Part shown: positions 16,287 through 24,700 of the stretch, piece after piece
Numbering within the stretch: the stretch's first letter is position 1
Layout of the letters: each line of letters opens with the position of its first letter
Assembly: GCA_965370955.1 (NCBI GenBank)
Contig: CBDUWP010000004.1
Location: 1-41,868, forward strand
DNA length: 41,868 nucleotides
Direction of reading: 5' to 3'
Source of the DNA: CBDUWP01 sp965370955
GTDB lineage: Bacteria; Planctomycetota; Phycisphaerae; Sedimentisphaerales; Anaerobacaceae
Notes under the pieces: model-generated
What the model saw: only the letters and a program-made list of their open reading frames with translations
Told to the model about the DNA's origin: nothing
Database searches by the model: none
Position numbers and translations under genes: made by a program

Positions 16287-17002
16287 AATCTAAATTCCTT
16301 ATAAGCCGGATTGAACCAGATATAATAGACGCTTCTGTCTGTCAATCGGCTCATCGCAAATTCGATTTTTTTATCCCCCTTTAGCAGAGTGGCCTTGTAT
16401 CCATAATTCACAACAAAATCATCGATTTGTTTTTTTATAAATTCCGTTTTGGTTTTGTTAAGTTCCTTTATAACCTGACAAACAAATTCAGGATCGACGA
16501 CATTTTCTTCTTCGATACCGACAACTCCCAAGGCCTCGATCATTTGCACGACATGACTAGCGGTTGGCCTTGTAAAACCTTTCATTCCCGCTTTTTCAAA
16601 AAACGGATTGATTTTTCCCATCACCGCCATCGATTCAATTAGAGGCATATTCAGTTTCGGCATTGTTTCTGCGACCAGCCTGCTCGCTAGTCCCAGTTGC
16701 CTAAATCTCGGCTCGATAATCACTCTGCTTATCCTTCTAACATTTTTATTTATCACTGTCAGCATTGCTTTTTTTCCCATTCCGTATAGATTTTTCGCCC
16801 AGCATTTTCTCATTTGGCATCCGGTCGTCGGCATTGAATATACGATCACTCCGGCGACTTCATTTTTTCTTTTCATTGAAAAAATAGCAACCGGCGCTCT
16901 TAGCCCATTGCTTCGATAGTGGAACATGCTCAACGCCTTATAATCTTCAACTGTCCCCTTTTCTATTCGAATATTTTTAGTGACTGAGCATTTTCGCTTC
17001 AT
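16283..17002 (-). CDS. GNAT-like acetyltransferase domain protein
   Basis: A 239-residue protein with a GNAT core: VAGVIVYSMP strand (about 48-58) and motif A, RVIIEPRFRQLGLASRLV (about 93-110), where RQLGLA fits the acetyl-CoA pyrophosphate loop Q/R-x-x-G-x-A/G. INPFFEKAGM (about 150) is the usual C-terminal GNAT element. The substrate is unknown. It sits directly between an ABC ATPase and a ParB-like gene. COG2401 proteins of archaea and some bacteria fuse an ABC ATPase to an acetyltransferase-like domain; here the two parts appear as separate neighbouring genes. Confidence 0.7.
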   Translation of the reverse strand: MKRKCSVTKNIRIEKGTVEDYKALSMFHYRSNGLRAPVAIFSMKRKNEVAGVIVYSMPTTGCQMRKCWAKNLYGMGKKAMLTVINKNVRRISRVIIEPRFRQLGLASRLVAETMPKLNMPLIESMAVMGKINPFFEKAGMKGFTRPTASHVVQMIEALGVVGIEEENVVDPEFVCQVIKELNKTKTEFIKKQIDDFVVNYGYKATLLKGDKKIEFAMSRLTDRSVYYIWFNPAYKEFRL

Positions 17003-17052
17003 TTTAGAGAGATTCTTTCTTTTTTGTTTCGCTGTATTTTTGATTTGATTTT

Positions 17053-17709
17053 TTAGGCTTGATTACAAAGCGGTTTTTTGTAGAGGACTTTAGCTTTTGG
17101 GCTGAAATTTTTACTGACCACCACATCGGGACATAGGTCAGCGGCGAAAGTCATTCTTGTCCCAGCCAATATAAATGTCACCTTGTTTTGATCTGCAAAT
17201 TTTCTAACGTTAAAGCTTATAACACTTGCCGTCACATCGTCTAAATTGCTGCAGAATTCGTCTGCGATAATATATTTTTTTCGTGACGCCAGTGCCATTG
17301 CCATTTTGAATCTATATTGCTGTCCTTCTGACAATTTCGATGGCTGATTAAGTAAGCAAAACACATCGCTTAGCCCTACTTTGGAGAACATTCTCAAAGT
17401 TTCGATAACAGATTCATCAACGCAGTCGACGACTGCTTTATTTTTTGGCAACACTATTTGATTGATTGATATAACTTGTTTTTTCGGCAACTTGTTTTTG
17501 ATTTCGTTCAATAGTGTGCTTTTCCCCGCGCCCGAAGGGCCGGTAATATACACAATGTCCCCTTGACAGAAACTAAAATTACAACTGTGTACTACCGGCC
17601 CATCGATTAGCCGCTTTTTATTTAGCCCAAACATTTGCATTACTTTGACAACTTTTTCGCTAAAATTCCCTTCCCATGGAAATTTCTTTTGAACGTTCAT
17701 TTCGATCAT
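17053..17709 (-). CDS. Stand-alone ABC-type ATPase
   Basis: A 218-residue ATPase with a full set of ABC motifs: Walker A GPSGAGKST (57-65), signature LSEGQ (126-130), and Walker B YIIADE (146-151) followed by the D-loop SNLD. There is no membrane segment and no permease gene nearby, so it is unlikely to be a transporter subunit. The short spacing between Walker A and signature resembles compact soluble ABC ATPases such as those in COG2401. The start at 17709 has GAGGAT about six bases upstream. It precedes the GNAT gene by 50 bp, and a joint function is inferred. Confidence 0.8.
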   Translation of the reverse strand: MIEMNVQKKFPWEGNFSEKVVKVMQMFGLNKKRLIDGPVVHSCNFSFCQGDIVYITGPSGAGKSTLLNEIKNKLPKKQVISINQIVLPKNKAVVDCVDESVIETLRMFSKVGLSDVFCLLNQPSKLSEGQQYRFKMAMALASRKKYIIADEFCSNLDDVTASVISFNVRKFADQNKVTFILAGTRMTFAADLCPDVVVSKNFSPKAKVLYKKPLCNQA

Positions 17710-17774
17710 TGGTAGATCCTCATAGTGGTATGCCGCTTGGTTTAGCCCTCCTCGCTAAAGCAGCAAATTTTTTA

Positions 17775-18224
17775 TTAAGCTGATTTCACACTGCGTTTTG
17801 CATTTTTGTTGTTATCGATCATACTTGTCACAATTTTAATTCTGCCGATGGCTTGATAGACTTGATAGAAGCTATGCTCTTCATCAGTTGCTATTTTTTT
17901 AATTGAATATCCATTTAGAAAATATTTTTTAGCTACCATCATTTCGAAATCGTCAAACAGTTCCCTATTTTTCAAGCAGACGATATACTTTCCTGACACC
18001 AGCCTTTTAACAATTTTTCTAATTCTTCTAACCACAGTGCTTGGATACACATCCATCAATTTAGCGAGTTGACAATAGCTGCTTCCTTTTTCGAGATACA
18101 TTTGCATAAGTACTTTATCTTTGCCATCTAGCAGATCGACCCTATGCCTTAATTTTTCGATTTGGTTTCTAAGGTCGCCCCTCATATCATTGCCTGTTGA
18201 TATGTTATCGTGCATTCTTTTCAT
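17775..18224 (-). CDS. Small sigma-70-region-4-like HTH regulator
   Basis: A 149-residue basic protein. Residues ~32-75 (LDGKDKVLMQMYLEKGSSY, then LAKLMDVYPSTVVRRIRKI) look like a sigma region 4 or LuxR-type helix-turn-helix, and a second weaker HTH-like segment (MVAKKYFLNGYSIKKIA) follows. I chose ATG 18224 because AAAGGGGGAAAT lies directly before it; the frame is open to 18464, but the added 80 residues include a non-family hydrophobic stretch. It is the first gene of the terminase/ParB cassette (66 bp before the ATPase) and is the likely regulator of it. Confidence 0.6.
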   Translation of the reverse strand: MKRMHDNISTGNDMRGDLRNQIEKLRHRVDLLDGKDKVLMQMYLEKGSSYCQLAKLMDVYPSTVVRRIRKIVKRLVSGKYIVCLKNRELFDDFEMMVAKKYFLNGYSIKKIATDEEHSFYQVYQAIGRIKIVTSMIDNNKNAKRSVKSA

Positions 18225-18870
18225 ATTTCCCCCTTTCCTTTCGGAAAAATAAATATAAAAACGTCCAACAAGTTGAGATGAAGCGAAGTATCCCCCCATC
18301 CCCGATTTAGAAACATTTGAGCCTAGTTCTATTTTACCAAAAACACCTAATCGCTCCAAACTGGCTGTATTAAAAAAACAATTTAGTGCCGAGACTAGCA
18401 TTATGAAAAAACATTGAAGTGTTAAAGTTTCAAGACTGTAAAAATATAGGAAAATCCCTATCACTTAAGCTGTGCTGCTCAAGCAAAGATTTTTGCAGAT
18501 GATAGTGACATTCACCCCCGCCACCTACCAGATATAGTAGACATTATACCACATAAATCTAAAAAATCAAGTATTCTCTTAGGCGTATTTTTTCACAAAC
18601 CATCTATTACCGTGTTAAAACTAACCGGATAAGCAGTTTAGGTTTTTGATGTTTTTTCCATTTTGCGTGATTTTTATTGTTTGGTTCGCTGATTTATATT
18701 GGTTAAAATCGTTGTTTTCCATTTTATCGTTAAATCGCAAGACTGCTTTCAGTTCGCCAACTATTTCATCATCCACAAAAAAATATTTTTCTCCGTGCCT
18801 GATTTAGATGACTTGATATAATGCCGGTTACTAATATTGACTGATATTTTTTCGGACAGGAAATACAAAG
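18225..18870. other. 646-bp divergent intergenic region
   Basis: No gene is supported. It lies between the leftward cassette and rightward lpd. Besides the promoter at 18331-18359, it holds an ATAGG-n6-CCTAT dyad at 18446-18461, a CTTAAGC/GCTCAAG hairpin near 18473-18492, one copy of the RGTGACATY motif near 18520, and a long AT-rich stretch with no clear structure (18540-18800). A TATAAT hexamer about 55 bp before lpd lacks a good -35. Confidence 0.5.
18331..18359 (-). promoter_or_regulatory. Candidate sigma-70 promoter of the terminase/ParB cassette
   Basis: On the minus strand, TTGGAG (18359-18354), a 17-bp spacer and TAAAAT (18336-18331) give a fair -35/-10 pair about 107 bp upstream of the HTH regulator start at 18224. 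Inferred from consensus only. Confidence 0.4.
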
Positions 18871-20268
18871 ATGGCCAAACATTTTAACATAGCAGTAATT
18901 GGCACTGGCCCCGGCGGTTATATCGCCGCATTAAAAGCTGCTCAGATGGGTGCTAAAACTGCAGTCATTGAAAAGTCTCATCTTGGCGGCACCTGTTTGA
19001 ATCACGGCTGTATTCCTTCTAAAGCCTTACTGGCATCAGCCGAGTTAATGCATCGTATCCATAGCGCTAATTCGCTTGGCATTACCATTGACGGCACGAT
19101 CAATTTCAACTGGCGGTCCATTCAAAAACGTAAAGATGGTATTTTGCGTAAACTTCGCAACGGCATAAAGAGCCTATTAGCTTTGCGAAAAGTTGACATG
19201 TTTAACGGCACAGCCAAACTTGTCGGCACAGGCAAAATCCAGATTATTGACACAAAAGGCGGTTCACAAATCATTACAGCCGACAAAATCATAATTGCGT
19301 CCGGCTCTATTCCTTCCAAAATAAGCAGTTTACCTGATAACCCTGAATACGTTTGCACTTCGGACGCGGCGTTGCACTGGCACACATTGCCCAAGCGTTT
19401 GCTCATTATTGGCGGCGGCGTGATTGGCTGTGAGTTTGCTTGTATGATGAATGAATATGGTGTAAAGGTAACGATTGTCGAAATGCTGGACCAATTGCTT
19501 CCTGAGATGGAGTCAGATCTTGGCCGGTCTTTAGCTGAGGTGTTTTCAAAAAGGGGCATTGCCATCCATTGCAACGTCAAGGTTGAAGATTTATCGACAA
19601 AAAACAGCCTAACAGCCATCATTTCTAACGGTCAGCAGATAGAAGTTGACAAGATTCTTGTCGCGACAGGCCGCAAACCTAACACAACCGACCTTGGCTT
19701 AGACACCATTGGCCTTGCGACCGACAGAGGTTTCATCAGGGTCAACAATAAGATGGAGACAGCGGTTCCGGATTACTATTGCATCGGCGATGCTAACGGC
19801 AGATGTCTTTTAGCCCATGCGGCAAGTGCTCAGGGCATAGTAGCCGTTAAAAACGCTCTCGGCGCAAATATTGAGCAAACCTTACCGGTTCCAAGTGTTG
19901 TGTATACCTTTCCCGAGATAGCATCTGTCGGCATGACGACCCAACAAGCCCGTACTAAAAAGATACCGATCAAAATTGGCCAATTTCCGATTAGGTTTCT
20001 CGGCAAGGCGATGGCTGTCGGAGCAAATTTCGGATTTGTCCGAGTAATTCGACATAGTGAGGATGGAACCTTATTAGGCGTCCATATAATCGGTCATAAT
20101 GCCACCGAGATCATTTCTGCTGCCGCTGCTATGCTGTCATTAAGAGTTGGCACTAAGGATTTATGTAATTTGATTTTTGCTCATCCGACATTATCTGAGG
20201 CTGTCAAAGAAGCTGCTGAGGATTCGTTTCAAAGTGCCCTTCACCTTCCGCCTAGCAAACTCACATAA
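18871..20268 (+). CDS. lpdA: Dihydrolipoyl dehydrogenase (E3)
   Basis: A 465-residue FAD disulfide oxidoreductase that reoxidises dihydrolipoamide in 2-oxoacid dehydrogenase or glycine cleavage complexes. The FAD loop GTGPGGY (residues 11-17), redox disulfide GGTCLNHGC (Cys42, Cys47), NAD loop GGGVIGCEF, the second FAD motif YCIGDAN, and the dimer-interface active site FAHPTLSEA with its His-Glu pair are all intact. It starts at ATG 18871 with AGGA nine bases upstream. No E1, E2 or lipoylation gene is beside it, so it is probably a shared E3 subunit. Confidence 0.95.
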   Translation: MAKHFNIAVIGTGPGGYIAALKAAQMGAKTAVIEKSHLGGTCLNHGCIPSKALLASAELMHRIHSANSLGITIDGTINFNWRSIQKRKDGILRKLRNGIKSLLALRKVDMFNGTAKLVGTGKIQIIDTKGGSQIITADKIIIASGSIPSKISSLPDNPEYVCTSDAALHWHTLPKRLLIIGGGVIGCEFACMMNEYGVKVTIVEMLDQLLPEMESDLGRSLAEVFSKRGIAIHCNVKVEDLSTKNSLTAIISNGQQIEVDKILVATGRKPNTTDLGLDTIGLATDRGFIRVNNKMETAVPDYYCIGDANGRCLLAHAASAQGIVAVKNALGANIEQTLPVPSVVYTFPEIASVGMTTQQARTKKIPIKIGQFPIRFLGKAMAVGANFGFVRVIRHSEDGTLLGVHIIGHNATEIISAAAAMLSLRVGTKDLCNLIFAHPTLSEAVKEAAEDSFQSALHLPPSKLT

Positions 20269-20478
20269 ACATTTCTCATTGCCAAAACCCTCAAGAAGAC
20301 GGGATTCTGCTGCACAGGCAGCGTTTACTATCAATCAAAGTGCCTCGATTCGCTTGACTGCTCTTTTATTAACTGCTGTATTTTTTCGATTTGCTTACGC
20401 AGCAACGCTGCGCTTTTGTCAAACCCGCGTGACAGCACTTTCGTGCTGGGCGTGTTCTCACCCCGCCGAAAACAAAAA

Positions 20479-20564
20479 CGGAGAAGGCGGGATTCGAACC
20501 CGCGGTACCCATAAGGCACACTGGTTTTCGAAACCAGCTCCTTCAGCCACTCGGACACTTCTCC
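20479..20564 (-). tRNA. tRNA-Ser (anticodon CGA)
   Basis: An 86-nt sequence on the minus strand folds as a class II tRNA. The acceptor GGAGAAG pairs with CTTCTCC, the anticodon stem CTGGT/ACCAG encloses TTCGAAA (anticodon CGA), a long variable arm is present, and the T-loop reads GGTTCGAATCC. The discriminator is G, as in serine tRNAs; CCA is not encoded. The flanking bases 20269-20478 hold two small hairpins (GCAGC/GCTGC and CAGCAC/GTGCTG) and no clear gene. Confidence 0.95.
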
Positions 20565-20633
20565 AAAATAAACTAAAAAATGAGGCCAACTTTCCAATTG
20601 ACCCCATTGATATATCAAAAACTTATCGATGCA

Positions 20634-22634
20634 CTAATCTTTGTTGATATAATCGTCTTTTTCATGAGCCACACGACCGTCATCAGTATCATCACGTACT
20701 CGCGTCTCAAGCCGCCTAAACATATCTTTTAAATCGATAACGCCGCCAATCAAGAACCAAAGCGTCGCTCCGCACGCCTGCACAATATTAGTCGTATACC
20801 AATATCGCCAATAGATACTCCATCCGTGAACAGTTACCTCTGCAAAATAACTATACGGCACCCAAAACAGCAGCCAAGCCCAGTTAAGCAAACTCCAGCC
20901 AAACAAAGCATAATAAATCATTTTGTCATTAAGCGTGAAATTTTCATTAACACCGACCCATTTTCTCCAGCCCGTAACTTTGACCTTAGTCACCAATGAG
21001 TTATCTTCATCGATAACATATTTGCCTTTGTAAAGCAGCTTATCCATGTTGAATACGCCTCTATCCGGTCCAAACAGTGACACCAATACATAAGTCATAA
21101 TACACAGACACATCGTCATAAACCAGATCCACTGGCCATTAGTTTGGATATTAACAAAAGGTATAATTTTATCATTAAACTGCACAATCCAAAGACCAAC
21201 AATAGCTAAAATCACACCAAAATACATCGCTCCAAACGCCCCTGCAGTAGTTCCTCTTTTCCAGTACAGTCCACCGATAATCAAGCATCCTGCCCCGCCC
21301 ATCCAAAGCGTACCGGTTAAGGCGAAGTACATTTGAATATACTGTTTTATTGGGAAGAACCAGCCAAAAATAAAGATGAAAACCGCCACTCCGAAGATGG
21401 CTTTTTTCAATAATTTAATATGAGCCACTTCTTCCATAGGCTTATCTCTGCGTGCCAGTGGGATATAAACATCCTGCACATAGATACTTCCCCATGAATG
21501 CAGATAGCTATTATGCGTAGTAATAAAAGCGCCCAGCATACTAGCTGCGAACGCTCCTAATAGTCCCAAAGGCAGCACCTGTCCGAGTCCCGCCGCGATA
21601 GTCACCTGACTTCTTAGCTTATTTGCCGGATCATGACTGATAGATTGCAGCACATTGTTCACAATTGTCGAGTTGGTCGCAAAATTAGAGTGACACATAA
21701 ACAGATAAAGAAACACTCCCATGACAATAAAGAGATTATTGAGTTGTGCATTTTTAAAACCAGCGATAACGCCAGACATTCTGGCTTCATGTGGATTGAT
21801 AGCCGCCGCACCATATCCAGCGGTTCCCTGCCAAGCTCTCATGGCATAAATCCCACCAAACAAGGCAATCAGTTTAAACCACAGATTAAAGTCCTTAAGC
21901 TTTAAGCTATCCCACGGCACCAGAAAAGATTCACCCGGCGCTCTTTCTGCCATAGTTGTAATAATATCTGTCCATGAAAATCTATAGTAGAGATACACAC
22001 AGATAATACACATCATTATACTGATAGCTGTTCCTTGAATAAAATCTGTCACCATAACAGCGATTTGACCACCCCAGAAGGTAAAGATCATAGCGATCCC
22101 GATGAGGATAAACATCAAATAGCCTTGTGTCAGATTGAGAGCATAGTGAAAATCTCCTATATTAATATCCCAAAAATGCACTGGAATTTTGCAGAAATGG
22201 ATAAAGAATCTCGCTCCTACAGCTGGGAAGATGCCGAAGTTCACGACACCGCAAATAAACATAATCAATCCAGCAGTTATTCTCAATCTTCTGCTATATC
22301 TTTGTTCCAAGAATTGTGCAAGAGTCAAAGCCCTTGTCGCCCTAAATCGTGTCACCACGAATCCGCTCATCCTTATTACCAGCCAAATGACACTAAAGAT
22401 ACCCATCCAATATCCAAAAGCGAGTCCAGATTTGTAGAAAGATTCCAACCTTCCGATTACAGTAATCGCACCAAGTCCGGCGATGCCTTCTGCGACACTC
22501 AACACATACCTCCTGCCGCATCTCCCTGCTACTAAAAAGTCAGCCACAGACCTGTTGTACTTACTAGTTTTCCGTGCACCCCAAGTCATTAAGGCGAATA
22601 AAACCGCTACTATAGACCAATCAATCCAATGCAT
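20634..22634 (-). CDS. Sodium:solute symporter (SSS family), long form
   Basis: A 666-residue polytopic protein with about 13-15 membrane helices. It has the SSS features of an N-terminal VADFLVAGR stretch after the first helix, a GLGAITVIGRLE segment in the second helix region, and an AASMLGAFITTHNSYLHSWGSIY stretch that is the usual sodium-binding helix with Ser/Thr residues. The C-terminal ~120 residues add two or three helices and a charged tail ending in HEKDDY. Substrate unknown. ATG 22634 is preferred over 22646 because GGAG stands six bases before it. It is divergent from the TPR gene across 186 bp. Confidence 0.85.
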   Translation of the reverse strand: MHWIDWSIVAVLFALMTWGARKTSKYNRSVADFLVAGRCGRRYVLSVAEGIAGLGAITVIGRLESFYKSGLAFGYWMGIFSVIWLVIRMSGFVVTRFRATRALTLAQFLEQRYSRRLRITAGLIMFICGVVNFGIFPAVGARFFIHFCKIPVHFWDINIGDFHYALNLTQGYLMFILIGIAMIFTFWGGQIAVMVTDFIQGTAISIMMCIICVYLYYRFSWTDIITTMAERAPGESFLVPWDSLKLKDFNLWFKLIALFGGIYAMRAWQGTAGYGAAAINPHEARMSGVIAGFKNAQLNNLFIVMGVFLYLFMCHSNFATNSTIVNNVLQSISHDPANKLRSQVTIAAGLGQVLPLGLLGAFAASMLGAFITTHNSYLHSWGSIYVQDVYIPLARRDKPMEEVAHIKLLKKAIFGVAVFIFIFGWFFPIKQYIQMYFALTGTLWMGGAGCLIIGGLYWKRGTTAGAFGAMYFGVILAIVGLWIVQFNDKIIPFVNIQTNGQWIWFMTMCLCIMTYVLVSLFGPDRGVFNMDKLLYKGKYVIDEDNSLVTKVKVTGWRKWVGVNENFTLNDKMIYYALFGWSLLNWAWLLFWVPYSYFAEVTVHGWSIYWRYWYTTNIVQACGATLWFLIGGVIDLKDMFRRLETRVRDDTDDGRVAHEKDDYINKD

Positions 22635-22717
22635 AATCATCTCCATAATAAATCCGTTATCAACGTGAGTTTATAAGCCACTATGGGGTAATTTGCAATA
22701 TGTAATATCGTTTTATA

Positions 22718-22746
22718 TTGACAATTTAGGCATTTCCCCCCATAAT
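22718..22746 (+). promoter_or_regulatory. Sigma-70 promoter for the TPR protein gene
   Basis: TTGACA (22718-22723), a 17-bp spacer and CATAAT (22741-22746) form a near-consensus pair about 75 bp upstream of the gene at 22821. Confidence 0.6.
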
Positions 22747-22820
22747 TCAGCAGTCTCGATATATTTCAAATGTGTCTATGTGTTTTATATTAAATTGGGT
22801 CCCAAGAGGATTGTTGCGAT

Positions 22821-24101
22821 ATGTTTTCTAAAATGTCTTCGCTTGTTATTTATTCAGTATGGCTATTATGTTTGCCTTTGGCATGTTTTGGCCAGATTCA
22901 TTCCAGCGCCAATTTCATAGTCCAATCTCAAGATGAAGATACGCTCGTCCAACAATTCACTTTACAAGCCCAGACTCATTATGACCATCTTTGCAAGAGC
23001 TTTTTTTCTGTTGGCTTTAGCCAGCCGCAATCGATTCAGCTCATGACAGGCGTCACGACAGACGCCACGACAACCATTGACAGACCGGACAATCAGTGGC
23101 AATTATCTATCGACACAAACAGCCCTTGCCGCTGGAACGATTTGTATAAATTAATCGCATCAAAACTGATACAGATTAACAATCCTTCAGCTCCTGAGTG
23201 GTTTAAGTTGTCACTGGCCAATTTCTTATCACACAATGTGCGTATGACCGAGAGTCAAATTATTTTTTCAGCCATTCCGCTCAAATATGATTACAGTTTA
23301 GCAAATAAGATAACCTCTGACACTGTCGGCAACATAAAGAAGCTTTTGTCGGTTTCCAGTAAGGACAGATTACCCGTTGATTGCGAAGACTTTTTAGCCT
23401 GCCACATTTTCCATTGGCTTTTTTCCAGCAACAATCTCGCTGCCTATTTAACCAACACACGCACCACTGGCTACTCGATCAAGATATTAAAAGATTCGTC
23501 ATCTACAACTCTTGGCCAGATGAAAAGCGAATTAGAAACAGCCATCGCCCAGAAACAGCAATTATCACAAGCCTATAACCAAGCCATTATTGCAGAGACT
23601 ATTGACCAACAGATCCAACAGCTTTGTCACTTGGTCATGGTCAATCAAAACTGTCATTATGGCGTTTTGCAGTTAGCCAAACGTTACAACAATAGCGGCC
23701 AATATCAGCTTTGCCGAAGTCTGCTTGAGAAACTATCACAAGATACCGATTGTGTTTACGCCAGCTACGCGTTCGCACTTATAGGTGAAACCTATTACAA
23801 TGAGCTTCAATATCAGCAAGCCCTAGTCAATTGCCAAAAAGCTTGGAAACTGTCAGCCCTTGACGACAATCGATTCAGATTAGCTTATCGCATTGGCCAT
23901 TGCTATTTTTATCTCGGCAATAAATCTTTTGCCAGTTACTGGTACAATCAGTTTCTCGAAACCGAGCCTGATAATTTCGGCGGCCAGATGTCCGATTGCA
24001 TTGACTTTGCTAAAGATTTCGTATCTTTGCATATTCCGCCAGCAAAGATTTTTGATTCATCAACTAACAATCGCTCAAGGCGAAGCCGCCGCAGAAGATA
24101 G
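22821..24101 (+). CDS. Secreted TPR-containing protein with arginine-rich tail
   Basis: A 426-residue protein not matched to a named family. Residues ~1-25 form a signal peptide (hydrophobic LVIYSVWLLCLPLACFG, with a possible lipobox-like Cys at about 22). The middle (~30-230) resembles the region ahead of peptidase-MA-like domains but shows no HExxH motif, so no enzyme is claimed. Residues ~290-400 contain two or three TPR-like helix pairs (YGVLQLAKRYNNSGQYQLC, then ALIGETYYNELQYQQAL and RLAYRIGHCYFYLGN). The last ten residues are almost all Arg and Ser. The start at ATG 22821 lacks a strong ribosome site; a second Met is four codons later. It precedes a cyclophilin gene by 41 bp. Confidence 0.65.
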   Translation: MFSKMSSLVIYSVWLLCLPLACFGQIHSSANFIVQSQDEDTLVQQFTLQAQTHYDHLCKSFFSVGFSQPQSIQLMTGVTTDATTTIDRPDNQWQLSIDTNSPCRWNDLYKLIASKLIQINNPSAPEWFKLSLANFLSHNVRMTESQIIFSAIPLKYDYSLANKITSDTVGNIKKLLSVSSKDRLPVDCEDFLACHIFHWLFSSNNLAAYLTNTRTTGYSIKILKDSSSTTLGQMKSELETAIAQKQQLSQAYNQAIIAETIDQQIQQLCHLVMVNQNCHYGVLQLAKRYNNSGQYQLCRSLLEKLSQDTDCVYASYAFALIGETYYNELQYQQALVNCQKAWKLSALDDNRFRLAYRIGHCYFYLGNKSFASYWYNQFLETEPDNFGGQMSDCIDFAKDFVSLHIPPAKIFDSSTNNRSRRSRRRR

Positions 24102-24142
24102 CTCATAACCGAACCATAATTTATATAGAAAGGGATTTTATT

Positions 24143-24634
24143 TTGGCAGTTAAACTACAAACCACTCATGGCGACATAACCATCGAATTATTTGAGGATG
24201 CCGCCCCAATAACCACAGCCAATTTTCTTGATTACGTCAAGGACTCATTTTACGATGGCCTTATTTTTCATCGTATCATTGACAATTTCATGATTCAAGG
24301 CGGCGGTTTCAGCGAAGACATCGCACAAAAGCCAGCCAACTCCCCGATAAAAAACGAGGGTTCAAATGGCCTCAAAAATGAGAAAGGCACGATAGCGATG
24401 GCCCGCACCAACGACCCCGACAGTGCCAGCAGTCAATTTTTCATCAACCTCATCGACAACCATTTCCTTAACTATAAAGAAGGTCAAAATCCCGGTTATG
24501 CCGTATTCGGCAAGGTTATTGACGGCTTGGATATTGTCGAAAAGATCGCTAAGGTAGAAACAACGACCAAACAAGGCATGGCTGATGTTCCTGTTGAAGC
24601 AGTCACAATCGAGTCAGCCAGCATTACCGACTAG
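24143..24634 (+). CDS. ppiB: Cyclophilin-type peptidyl-prolyl cis-trans isomerase
   Basis: A 163-residue single-domain cyclophilin that speeds prolyl-peptide isomerisation during folding. Motifs include FHRIIDNFMIQGG (catalytic Arg), NEGSNGLKNEKGTIAMAR, SASSQFFINL and YAVFGKVIDG. No signal peptide, so cytoplasmic. The start is a TTG at 24143 with AAAGGGA about seven bases upstream. A strong terminator follows, shared with the convergent glycosylase gene. Confidence 0.95.
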   Translation: MAVKLQTTHGDITIELFEDAAPITTANFLDYVKDSFYDGLIFHRIIDNFMIQGGGFSEDIAQKPANSPIKNEGSNGLKNEKGTIAMARTNDPDSASSQFFINLIDNHFLNYKEGQNPGYAVFGKVIDGLDIVEKIAKVETTTKQGMADVPVEAVTIESASITD

Positions 24635-24670
24635 ATTGTTTTAGATTTTGGCATCACGATTACGAACTAA

Positions 24671-24700
24671 TAGCCCCGCTATCACTGGCGGGGCTATTTT
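24671..24700. terminator. Bidirectional rho-independent terminator
   Basis: TAGCCCCGC (24671-24679) pairs with GCGGGGCTA (24688-24696) around an 8-nt loop, followed by TTTTTATT on the plus strand and preceded by AACTAA on the other side. It ends the cyclophilin transcript and lies at the stop of the convergent glycosylase gene. Confidence 0.85.

Noticed and set aside
12847..18870. Complete prophage with attachment sites
   Set aside because: No integrase, no structural genes, no flanking tRNA and no convincing direct repeat at the ends were found.
20331..20618. A 95-codon minus-strand ORF across the tRNA region
   Set aside because: Its middle (GEVSEWLKELVSKTSVPYGYR-like) is the translated tRNA-Ser; the remainder has no ribosome site or family likeness.
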